Shown here: piece after piece, positions 1-6,430 of the stretch
Layout: each line of letters starts with the position of its first letter
Position numbering within the stretch: position 1 is the first letter of the stretch
From: an uncultured Paenibacillaceae bacterium
Lineage (GTDB): Bacteria; Bacillota; Bacilli; Paenibacillales; CALAME01
Direction of reading: 5' to 3'
NCBI GenBank assembly: GCA_937983035.1
Contig: CALKAN010000291.1
Coordinates: 1 to 6,960 of the forward strand
Length of the DNA stretch: 6,960 nucleotides
The notes under the pieces: generated by a model
The model's input: the letters and a program-made list of their open reading frames with translations, nothing else
Database searches by the model: none
Told to the model about the DNA's origin: nothing
Position numbers and translations under genes: made by a program

Positions 1-3000
1 TATCCCCGGAAACTCACCGCACTGGCTGCTAGAGTAGGCTTCCCCGCGTCGTCATTGTGGTCCATGCTTCTGCCGCTGACGCGAATCGAGCGCAAAGACG
101 GCGACCGCCCTAAATACAGCTCATTCTTCTCATCTTCAAGCAACCCGATGATCCGCAGCGAAGAGCCCCATCCCGTTCTTTCGTTTCCTGTTTGCAGCGT
201 CAACTCATACTGATCTCCCGCAAGCTCGGCTTGCTTCACATCTCGCACATAAATATAACCGGGATAATGGCCTTCCGCAGACCCGGAATCGCTGTTGTTG
301 ACCGGTTCCACAACTTTCGTCCCCGGCGGCAGCAAATACTCGCCGTACTCATGAAGCGTCAGGTCAGTGATGAATGCCGCGTCTCGATTCGCTGCCCCTT
401 GCAGCGTATACTCATGCCGGCTGCCTCCGCTTACTCGGAACAAGTCCAGCATGTACGCTTGATCGCTTCTGCCGCCTGCAAAAGGAATGTACCAAAGCTC
501 ACGGCTGTACTCATCCGTCACCGCATAGGCCGAATCATAACTCGCTCGCATCACTTGCGCCAAATCGCCGGCAGCAAACGCCTCTATATTGCCGCCATGC
601 CTGGAAACATCATTCACCTGCATATCGCTGCCGTCCACGACGACGGTATTGTGACCCATCGTGGATATGGAAAAATAGCGGTAAAACGAATTGTGCGTAT
701 AGCCCAAATCCGGCAGCAGCTCTTGCCGCTTCGCATACAAGGTCAAGTTAAGCGGGTCCAAATGATTGTGCCCGTATTTCGGATGAAAGCCTAAAAACAC
801 TTGCGACTGCGCTGTCCCTTCTCCTCCTGCCAAACGCCCAACCTTGGCTCCTGGAAGCAGCATCGGACCCTCCGAGGGCGGTTCTGCAGCCTTCTCGCTT
901 GCCCAAGTATCCATGATCGGCAGCACTTTGCCGTCAGCATAGGCTAATTGTCGGCTTACTTGCAGCGCTCTGGCTACGATCGGATATTCTGCGCTCAAAT
1001 CCAAATTGTCGAATCGCTTGCCTGTGCGCGGCGACACATAACCGGGCGGATCAGACCATCCTTGCAGCTCTTGCACCAAGTTTGCCAAGCCCGCCGTCGT
1101 CTGATTGTGATAGCTGAGCGTCACTTCCTGCCAAAAGCCGTCCAGCATAAACAACGAAGAAGCGAACCGCTCCACGTGTTCAACGACATAATGAACGAGA
1201 TCCGGATCTTCCAGCACTTTTGCCAAAGCAATCATGCCCCTCCACGGTTGAAAGGACATATTGCTGTAGCGATGCACGTATGTTTTGACAAATTCAGCCG
1301 AAGGCCTGAACATTTGATCGACGATATAAGCCTCGACGTCTATGCCCGCCTCTTCGCTCAGCAGTTCAAAAGCATTCGTCCTTTTGATATACGCAAATGC
1401 CGTCATCAGCGGACGCAGCGTCATCAAATCGTTGTACCACCAGCGGTTCCAAACTCCGCCCCAATAAGCGAAAGGCGGACCGGAAAGCTTGGACTGTGAA
1501 AAGTTGATGTGATTGTCTCCGCCGACGCGGTCCACCGTCGGGTTGTAACCCTCATACGCCTGCGCAAATGCGTAAAGCACGCGCGCCGCACCGAGCGGAT
1601 CCAATTTGGACATGAGCAGCGCGCGGTCGATCGCCTCGTCTTTTTGCAAATACCACATATGCGCGCTGATCGAATATTTACGCCCTTCTTGATCCAAATA
1701 ATAAGGAATCGATACGACTTCTTCTTTGCCGTTGACAACGATTTGCTCATTCGTTTCCGCAAACTGCGGATTCGGATAAACCGTGCCAGTTCGCACAGCT
1801 TTCAAAGACTGACCGTCTGAAGAGAGCTGATACATGTTCTCAGGGTACAACTCCGGCTGCTCGGGCAATCCGACGAAGCGAAAACCCGGCTGCGGCGGAA
1901 TCAAATCGATTAGCTGCATGACCTCTTTCGAAGGTTCGGCCCACGCGATCGTTTCTCGCTCCTTCTCTGCCTTTTCCATAAGCAAATTCTGAACTTCAAT
2001 CCCTGCAGCAATCATCTGTTCGCGGTCAAATGAAAACAAAGCCGCCTTCTCTTTCCCAGCTCTTGCATCAGATACTCGCAGCAGCATCCGATACACGCCG
2101 TCGCGCACCGGATCCTCATGCGCAAATATGAAACTGTGCACTGCGCCAGCCTGCCTGGATTCAACGATGTCCGCTTCCTCCCACTTTCCGCCCGGCGCCT
2201 GCCAATGCAGCGTCGCTTTTTCTGCGCGGATGCCCAGTTCATCCATCGGCAAGATCAACTCTTTATGATTAAAATCCACGTAAATCAAAGCAGCTCCGTT
2301 CCACTCGGTTACAAATTCTGTCTCCAGCGCAGGATCGCTCCAACCTTCCGGCCAATCTCCAAAAAAGAGGCTGCCAAAACGGTCTTCATTCACCAAATCT
2401 CCGTAAATTCTGGCCGAATCGCCGCCGACATGCCAATGTTCGCTGTTTCCAAGCGGCACCCACGCATTCAGCGGCTGCGTGTACAACTGGTGCACATGAA
2501 CGACATTCGCCGCCCACTCGGCGCCTGCCGGCACTCCGCTCGGATCGATCGCATCCAGCCTCACCGCCGCTTCCAGCAGCAGCTTGCCTTCCGCGCTCGA
2601 TAACGCAAACTCCGCCGCCTCCACTTCAACTCTTCCTTGATCGCCAAAAAAATTTATGTTGTTCATGACCGGATTCCAAACGGTCAGCAGCTGCGGGGAA
2701 ACGCTGCCGCCGACGGGCAGCTTGACGACATAATGCGCATCTTCCGCGCCGGCCGGCCGCAGCACCCATTCCACATGGGACAGCGCTTCCGCTCCGTGCT
2801 CATCCAATTGTCCGCTGATGTATAAATGCTGGTCGTCATAACCGACTAAATAAACTGCTTCATACTCCGCCCTTTCATGATAAAATGTCGTCCGAAACTC
2901 GCTTATCGCACCCCCATGCTGCCAAACGGCTTCATCCGGTATTCCATCAATGGCGGGGGGATGGTTCCACTTTGGAACCATCGCCCATTTCGTTAAATCA

Positions 3001-3134
3001 AACGTGATGACGCCATGTTCTGCCTCCATTGCAACCTCCCCTTCATCCGGCTTGACCGGCATGGAAACGATCAGCAAACCGGCCAAACCGATCACTAAGA
3101 TCAAACTGGGGAGCAGCTTTTTAACATTTTGCAT
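1..3134 (-). CDS. Heparinase II/III-family polysaccharide lyase-like protein with N-terminal CBM9-like domain (3' end outside window)
   Basis: Translated by hand, the minus strand is open from the ATG at 3134 to the window edge: 1044 codons plus two bases, with the stop outside. The only in-frame start after the upstream gene's TAA is this ATG, with GGGGGA (3141-3146) six bases before it. Residues about 8-25 are a hydrophobic export segment without a lipobox Cys, so a signal peptide or signal anchor and an extracellular location are likely. Residues about 55-110 carry WNHPPAIDGIPDEAVW and YDDQHLYI (99-106), typical of CBM9/DOMON-like carbohydrate-binding domains. The middle (about 400-750) is aromatic-rich, as in alpha/alpha-toroid lyases, including YWGGVWNRWWYND (557-569), N625 and Y675-H676. 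The C-terminal part has GHNHLD (788-793) and MGHNTVVVDG (826-835), hallmarks of the heparinase II/III beta-sandwich. Members cleave uronic-acid polysaccharides by beta-elimination using Tyr/His/Asn; assigning N625, Y675 or H789/H791 to catalysis is inference. The substrate cannot be read from the sequence. It is the third gene of the minus-strand operon. Confidence 0.86.
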   Translation of the reverse strand, partial: MQNVKKLLPSLILVIGLAGLLIVSMPVKPDEGEVAMEAEHGVITFDLTKWAMVPKWNHPPAIDGIPDEAVWQHGGAISEFRTTFYHERAEYEAVYLVGYDDQHLYISGQLDEHGAEALSHVEWVLRPAGAEDAHYVVKLPVGGSVSPQLLTVWNPVMNNINFFGDQGRVEVEAAEFALSSAEGKLLLEAAVRLDAIDPSGVPAGAEWAANVVHVHQLYTQPLNAWVPLGNSEHWHVGGDSARIYGDLVNEDRFGSLFFGDWPEGWSDPALETEFVTEWNGAALIYVDFNHKELILPMDELGIRAEKATLHWQAPGGKWEEADIVESRQAGAVHSFIFAHEDPVRDGVYRMLLRVSDARAGKEKAALFSFDREQMIAAGIEVQNLLMEKAEKERETIAWAEPSKEVMQLIDLIPPQPGFRFVGLPEQPELYPENMYQLSSDGQSLKAVRTGTVYPNPQFAETNEQIVVNGKEEVVSIPYYLDQEGRKYSISAHMWYLQKDEAIDRALLMSKLDPLGAARVLYAFAQAYEGYNPTVDRVGGDNHINFSQSKLSGPPFAYWGGVWNRWWYNDLMTLRPLMTAFAYIKRTNAFELLSEEAGIDVEAYIVDQMFRPSAEFVKTYVHRYSNMSFQPWRGMIALAKVLEDPDLVHYVVEHVERFASSLFMLDGFWQEVTLSYHNQTTAGLANLVQELQGWSDPPGYVSPRTGKRFDNLDLSAEYPIVARALQVSRQLAYADGKVLPIMDTWASEKAAEPPSEGPMLLPGAKVGRLAGGEGTAQSQVFLGFHPKYGHNHLDPLNLTLYAKRQELLPDLGYTHNSFYRYFSISTMGHNTVVVDGSDMQVNDVSRHGGNIEAFAAGDLAQVMRASYDSAYAVTDEYSRELWYIPFAGGRSDQAYMLDLFRVSGGSRHEYTLQGAANRDAAFITDLTLHEYGEYLLPPGTKVVEPVNNSDSGSAEGHYPGYIYVRDVKQAELAGDQYELTLQTGNERTGWGSSLRIIGLLEDEKNELYLGRSPSLRSIRVSGRSMDHNDDAGKPTLAASAVSFRG
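2960..2982. repeat. Perfect 10-bp inverted repeat with 3-base loop inside the lyase gene
   Basis: GATGGTTCCA (2960-2969) and TGGAACCATC (2973-2982) are exact reverse complements around the loop CTT. The element covers codons of about residues 51-59 of the heparinase-like gene, between the export segment and the CBM9-like domain. In the mRNA it would form a compact hairpin. No T-tract follows it in the direction of transcription (a C-run does), so it is not a standard intrinsic terminator. Its arms contain TGGTTC/GAACCA, the core also found in the upstream 13-base element array. A coding coincidence remains possible. Confidence 0.6.
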
Positions 3135-3152
3135 GTTGCATCCCCCGGAACA

Positions 3153-4541
3153 TTATTCCTTGAACAATTCGGCCAGCTGCTGGTCGTAAGCTTCGCCTGC
3201 CTCCCGCAATGCTGTATTGAAGTCTTTCATTTCCAAAACCATGTTTTTATAAGCATCGAAGAAGGCGGAATGGCCCGGGGATTGGGCTCTGACTACTTCC
3301 ACCGAAGACAGCGCGGAAGGCGCAAAACGTTCCGGAATCAATGCTTGCACATTTTTTCCTCTCAAGTAGTCCACGTCTTGACCGAACTCCTTCATTCCTT
3401 CCACCGTGTCTTTCAAGATGGGCAGCATGCCTCTGCGAGCCAAGTGATTCTGGAATTCCGGACTCGTCATGTATGCGATCACTTCAAACGCCTGCTCTTT
3501 ATGTTCGCTCGTCTGAGTCACGTAGAAATAAGTCGGATAAGTCTGCGCTCCCATGCCCGGCTCTTCCGGAAGCTGCGGATACGCGGCGATATCCCAATTC
3601 AACTGATCTTGGAAGAAACTCAATGCGTATACGACAAAATGCAAGAACATCGCCGTCGTTTGATCTTTAATGAACAGATTTTGCTGAGCGCCCAAACTCC
3701 AAGTGTCTTCTGTCAGTCCGTTGCCTGGAATGAAAGCAACGTCAGTGAGCAGCTTGAACGCATTCATGAACGGCTCAGTCAAGAAAGCGTTGCGCTTCGT
3801 CTGCGGATCAATGTAAGCAGCCGAGTATTGGTTTAACACAATATTGGCGGATGGGGACATGCCCAGTCCTCTGTATTGAATTCCTTCATCCGTGCGCGCC
3901 AAAGATGCGGCCAATTCCATCAGTTCCGGCCAAGTCATGCCGTCGCGCGGATATTCTACGCCAAACTTGTCAAAAAGATCGATATTGTAAAACAGTCCAA
4001 GCGTATTGGTGAAAACGGGAAGGCCGTACAAGCCGCCTTCGGCAAAGCCGCGCTGCAATTCAAGCGCTGTAGGTTCAATGTGGGATAAGTCGAAATCGTA
4101 CTGTTTGATCAAATCTGAAATGTCATATTGGTAACCGTTCGAAGTTAAGCTGTCCGCTTGGCCGATGGACATAAACATAATGTCGATCGGCTGGCCGGTA
4201 ACGACCACGTCTTTCAGAGCATTCGTACTGGCTTTCAGGTGAGCAGGCGTTACGTGAGGGAAATTTTCTACGATGAGGTTGCCAAACGTTTCCATGAAGT
4301 ATTCATCATAATCCGGCACTTGTGAATAGAAGATGAGTTCCACAGGTTCTTGCGGCTTTTCGACCTTTTCTTCAGGTTCTTCTTTCGTCGCAGCCGGCTG
4401 TTCTTTCGTTTCCGGCGGCGTCTGCGTCGGCGCTGGCGCGGGCGTTGCACCTCCCGTTTCCGTGCTTTCCGAACAAGCTGACAACGTCAAACAGAAGATG
4501 AGCACCAGCAACAACCATAGACTGCGCTTTCGATTTAACAT
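3153..4541 (-). CDS. ABC-transporter family-1 extracellular solute-binding lipoprotein
   Basis: This 462-residue protein, counted from the ATG at 4541, is a sugar-type solute-binding protein of the UgpB/COG1653 class. It would capture an oligosaccharide outside the membrane and hand it to an ABC permease. The N-terminus is MLNRKRSLWLLL, followed by a hydrophobic stretch and the lipobox LSAC with Cys23, so lipid anchoring is expected. A Pro/Glu/Lys/Thr-rich linker of about 40 residues follows, then the binding domain starting near VELIFYSQVPDYDEYF. Family features include GLYGLPVFTNTLGLFYN, a TWPELMELAASL helix and a late segment resembling AFEVIAYMTSPEFQ. An ATG at 4565 overlaps the upstream stop as ATGA and would add eight residues (MKVGGGKT), but no ribosome-binding site precedes it, whereas GGGGGAGG stands seven bases before 4541. 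It is the second gene of the minus-strand operon. No permease genes are visible nearby. The ligand is unknown; coupling to the lyase gene suggests lyase-released oligosaccharides (inference). Confidence 0.95.
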   Translation of the reverse strand: MLNRKRSLWLLLVLIFCLTLSACSESTETGGATPAPAPTQTPPETKEQPAATKEEPEEKVEKPQEPVELIFYSQVPDYDEYFMETFGNLIVENFPHVTPAHLKASTNALKDVVVTGQPIDIMFMSIGQADSLTSNGYQYDISDLIKQYDFDLSHIEPTALELQRGFAEGGLYGLPVFTNTLGLFYNIDLFDKFGVEYPRDGMTWPELMELAASLARTDEGIQYRGLGMSPSANIVLNQYSAAYIDPQTKRNAFLTEPFMNAFKLLTDVAFIPGNGLTEDTWSLGAQQNLFIKDQTTAMFLHFVVYALSFFQDQLNWDIAAYPQLPEEPGMGAQTYPTYFYVTQTSEHKEQAFEVIAYMTSPEFQNHLARRGMLPILKDTVEGMKEFGQDVDYLRGKNVQALIPERFAPSALSSVEVVRAQSPGHSAFFDAYKNMVLEMKDFNTALREAGEAYDQQLAELFKE

Positions 4542-4548
4542 CGTTTTT

Positions 4549-4556
4549 CCTCCCCC
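4549..4556 (-). promoter_or_regulatory. Ribosome-binding site of the solute-binding lipoprotein gene
   Basis: On the minus strand GGGGGAGG lies seven bases before the ATG at 4541. It decides the start in favour of 4541 over the ATG at 4565, which has no purine-rich Shine-Dalgarno match upstream. It lies in the 20-base gap after the regulator's stop codon, which would allow translational coupling. Confidence 0.75.
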
Positions 4557-4561
4557 AACTT

Positions 4562-5956
4562 TCATATTTTTTGCAAGGCTTCGCCTTCATAAGACAAAAT
4601 TTGAACAACGCGCTGTCCTAATTCTTCTTCATCCAGCATATCCGCCCAGTAAGCTTTCATTTCATTCGTCAGTTTATGGGTGGAAGCGGTAGTCAGATTT
4701 AACGCCCTCGTCGTCTCATAAGTAAACATAATTTCACGGTAAAGCGGGAATCGCTTCGGTTTGTTCACACGGCTGGAATGGGATTGCGGCGCGATCGTTC
4801 CCAATGCGGGAATGCTCAGCGTGTGATCGCTGATGAACTGCTGCGTCCATTCAGACGTGAGAAATTGCGCCAACAGTTTCACCTCATGCTTGTGCGAGCT
4901 GTTTTTATTGATGCCCAGTCCAAGAGAGATCATCAAAGTCTTTCTCTCGCAATTAGAAGGAATGGGCGAAATGTCATAGTCTAAATCACTGTCGGAATAA
5001 GCATTCAATCCCATATAACTGTTCAAGGTCATCGAAATTTTGCCTGCCAAGAACATGCGGTCAATGTCGCCTTGATTTTCAGACAAATACAATGGAAATG
5101 CTTTCCGATTATGGATGATGCGCTTGCACAATTTCATCGCTTCCATCAGTTTTGTGCCTCGAATGTCGTTCAGCATGCCGTCCGACCATTGAAAGCGCTC
5201 ACCGCTTTGCAGCAAAAAAATCGGCCAACGATTCGCCGTCTGCACGTGAAAGCAGAATCCGTAACGCCCTTTGCTGCTGTCAGACAAACGTTCCGCGCAT
5301 TGCATTAAATAGTCCCAAGTCCAGCTTCCGTCCGGCTCTAACAGTCCCGCTTCTCGGAAATGCGCGCGATTGTAACAAAGGACGACCGGCGAAAAGATGA
5401 GCGGATGCATGTACATTTGGCCGTCTACGGTAAACAAATCATGCAAAAAGGGATAATAATCTTTCATTGAAGACAGCGCTTCCAATTGATTGAACAATTG
5501 CAGTTCGACTAATCGTTGAAATTGATAATCATCCATCAGCACCAGATCGACGTCGACCAGTGACTCGCCCGCGCCAAATCCCGGCAATCCTCCGTCGTTG
5601 CTGTTAATATGCACATGAATCCACGGATAGCGCTCATTAAAAATTTGAAGCAATTTCTCTAAAGCGATGTTTCGCACGGCCATTTTATTGGATGCGATCG
5701 TCAGATGGACCGGAGAGCGCCCTTCCGCCACGCGGTTTCCGACTCTGGGAACTTTAATAATCCAGCCTTCTTCCTCCAACATTTGCAGCGCTTTGCGGAC
5801 GGAATTATTGCTCATGTCAAACCGCTGCGCCAATTGCTTCTCGCTCGGCAGAAAGCTGCCTGCTTCATGCTTACCTTCCATTATTTCTTGCCGCAGCACA
5901 GAAGCAACCGCTTTCAATTGTTTTTCAAATTGTTGTTTTGTAGGTCTTATTCTCAT
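4562..5956 (-). CDS. GntR-type regulator fused to a cytoplasmic solute-binding-protein domain
   Basis: The protein has 464 residues from the ATG at 5956. Residues about 10-76 are a GntR winged helix-turn-helix: LPSEKQLAQRF (36-46), then SNNSVRKALQMLEEEGWI (49-66) and the wing PRVGNRV (70-76). The rest (about 82-455) is not a usual GntR effector domain but resembles a family-1 solute-binding protein: an IASNKMAVRNIALEKLLQIF opening, PVVLCYNRAHFREAGL and TWDYLMQCAERL. There is no signal peptide, so this domain should sense a ligand in the cytoplasm. The architecture occurs in Paenibacillaceae (family knowledge). A GTG at 6019, with AAGGA upstream, would add 21 residues; I prefer 5956 because MRIRPTKQQFEKQL leads directly into the DNA-binding domain and GGGAG stands ten bases upstream. 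It is first in the minus-strand operon, so autoregulation through the upstream element array is plausible. Its TGA at 4562-4564 overlaps the alternative lipoprotein ATG. Confidence 0.93.
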   Translation of the reverse strand: MRIRPTKQQFEKQLKAVASVLRQEIMEGKHEAGSFLPSEKQLAQRFDMSNNSVRKALQMLEEEGWIIKVPRVGNRVAEGRSPVHLTIASNKMAVRNIALEKLLQIFNERYPWIHVHINSNDGGLPGFGAGESLVDVDLVLMDDYQFQRLVELQLFNQLEALSSMKDYYPFLHDLFTVDGQMYMHPLIFSPVVLCYNRAHFREAGLLEPDGSWTWDYLMQCAERLSDSSKGRYGFCFHVQTANRWPIFLLQSGERFQWSDGMLNDIRGTKLMEAMKLCKRIIHNRKAFPLYLSENQGDIDRMFLAGKISMTLNSYMGLNAYSDSDLDYDISPIPSNCERKTLMISLGLGINKNSSHKHEVKLLAQFLTSEWTQQFISDHTLSIPALGTIAPQSHSSRVNKPKRFPLYREIMFTYETTRALNLTTASTHKLTNEMKAYWADMLDEEELGQRVVQILSYEGEALQKI

Positions 5957-6201
5957 AATGCCTGCACTCCCGCATTTACTTTCCGTTTTATTCTGCGTCT
6001 TTTGCTGCTTCAATTGCACAAAACTTGCTTCCTTTTCTGCTTCATAGTCTTGATTGACTGTTTAAACTTGTCGCTTCAATTTGCTGCTTCACATTCCCTG
6101 CCGTTGACACCCCCTTGCAATTTCCCTTTTGTACTGGTTCATAAAATTCCCTTTGTCCGTAAACTAGTTCATAAATTTGAACATTTTGTGAACACATTTT
6201 C
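5957..6201 (-). other. Long untranslated leader of the gntR-type operon, with a 12-bp direct repeat
   Basis: If transcription starts near 6195, the regulator's mRNA has a leader of about 240 bases (about 175 if GTG 6019 is the start). I see no convincing small gene in it. It holds an exact direct repeat, TTTGCTGCTTCA on the plus strand at 6001-6012 and 6080-6091, both extended by related GCTTCAATT sequence (6007-6015, 6073-6081), and the palindrome GTTTAAAC at 6060-6067. No recognised riboswitch or T-box was identified and no Rho-independent terminator was seen. Two copies of the 13-base element (6134-6146, 6164-6176) also lie within it, downstream of the expected start. Confidence 0.45.
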
Positions 6202-6311
6202 ATTGTATACGAACTTTTTCGCCGCTGTCAACGTTATTTTAAAGAACCAGGCACAAAAAATTTGTTTATTTTGTGAACCAGAAACGGTCGATATCGCGCT
6301 TTAAAAACCAG
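6134..6311. promoter_or_regulatory. Array of six 13-bp elements (CTGGTTCAYAAAA-like), phased at about 30 bp: candidate operator
   Basis: Plus-strand copies: CTGGTTCATAAAA (6134-6146) and CTAGTTCATAAAT (6164-6176), starts 30 bases apart. Minus-strand copies: TGTGTTCACAAAA (6184-6196), CTGGTTCTTTAAA (6238-6250), CTGGTTCACAAAA (6269-6281) and CTGGTTTTTAAAG (6299-6311); the last three start 31 and 30 bases apart. The two groups point toward each other and bracket the operon promoter, with the 6184 copy over the predicted transcription start and the 6238 copy just upstream of the -35. A partial palindrome, GTTCA-N6-TGAAC, is at 6167-6182. Near-regular spacing of about three helical turns suggests cooperative binding on one face of the DNA. 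The natural candidate binder is the adjacent GntR-type fusion protein (inference); another regulator cannot be excluded. By eye I saw no full copy elsewhere in the window. Confidence 0.62.
6202..6231 (-). promoter_or_regulatory. Sigma-A-type promoter of the gntR-SBP-lyase operon
   Basis: On the minus strand a perfect -35 hexamer TTGACA (6226-6231) is followed after 18 bases by TACAAT (6202-6207), five of six matches to the -10 consensus. An overlapping alternative -10, TATACA (6204-6209), would give a 16-base spacer. The expected transcription start is near 6195. The hexamers are bracketed by copies of the 13-base element, fitting a regulated promoter. Confidence 0.62.
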
Positions 6312-6417
6312 CAAACAACAATTCAGTCAAAACATTCTGCGCTTTGCAAGAGGATGCGGAGCGAAAATGAAGAATAACAATAAGCAATCTGGATCTGTCA
6401 ATCGCAAGATCCATCAT
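6312..6417. other. Short upstream region of the M14 gene, no clear promoter
   Basis: This stretch lies between the last 13-base element and the M14 ribosome-binding site. It holds no gene that I can support. A TTGCAA at 6344-6349 has no acceptable -10 partner at 16-18 bases, so no plus-strand promoter is called. Confidence 0.4.
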
Positions 6418-6424
6418 AAGGAGG
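6418..6424 (+). promoter_or_regulatory. Strong ribosome-binding site of the M14 peptidase gene
   Basis: AAGGAGG lies six bases before the ATG at 6431. It fixes the original start at 6431 rather than at the downstream in-frame ATG 6590, which has only a much weaker purine context. It shows that codons 1-45 belonged to a gene that was translated before the TGA arose. Confidence 0.8.
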
Positions 6425-6430
6425 ATCAAT

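Noticed and set aside
192..2825. Several plus-strand open frames of 60-200 codons (for example 192-794, 948-1499, 2118-2603)
   Set aside because: They lie antisense to a continuous minus-strand frame with clear CBM9-like and heparinase II/III motifs; their translations are Arg/His/Gln-rich and match no family I recognise.
2960..2982. Inverted repeat as an intrinsic terminator between operon genes
   Set aside because: It lies inside an open coding frame and is followed by a C-run, not a U-run, on the transcribed strand.
3129..3836. Plus-strand frame of 235 codons
   Set aside because: It is opposite the solute-binding lipoprotein gene, has no family motif and no convincing ribosome-binding site.
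4541..4565. Lipoprotein start at ATG 4565 with ATGA overlap
   Set aside because: No ribosome-binding site precedes it; GGGGGAGG seven bases before ATG 4541 and the directly following signal peptide favour 4541.
6104..6135. Plus-strand promoter with TTGACA (6104-6109) and TGTACT (6130-6135)
   Set aside because: The spacer is 20 bases and the -10 matches only four of six positions, while the M14 start is about 300 bases away.
6205..6217. A seventh copy of the 13-base element (minus strand, around the GAAC at 6211-6214)
   Set aside because: Only about half of the positions match beyond the GAAC core and the spacing to the next copy is off.
5705..6304. Plus-strand frame of 199 codons crossing the intergenic region
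   Set aside because: It runs antisense to the DNA-binding domain of the regulator and through the AT-rich promoter region; the Phe/Leu-rich translation reflects base composition.
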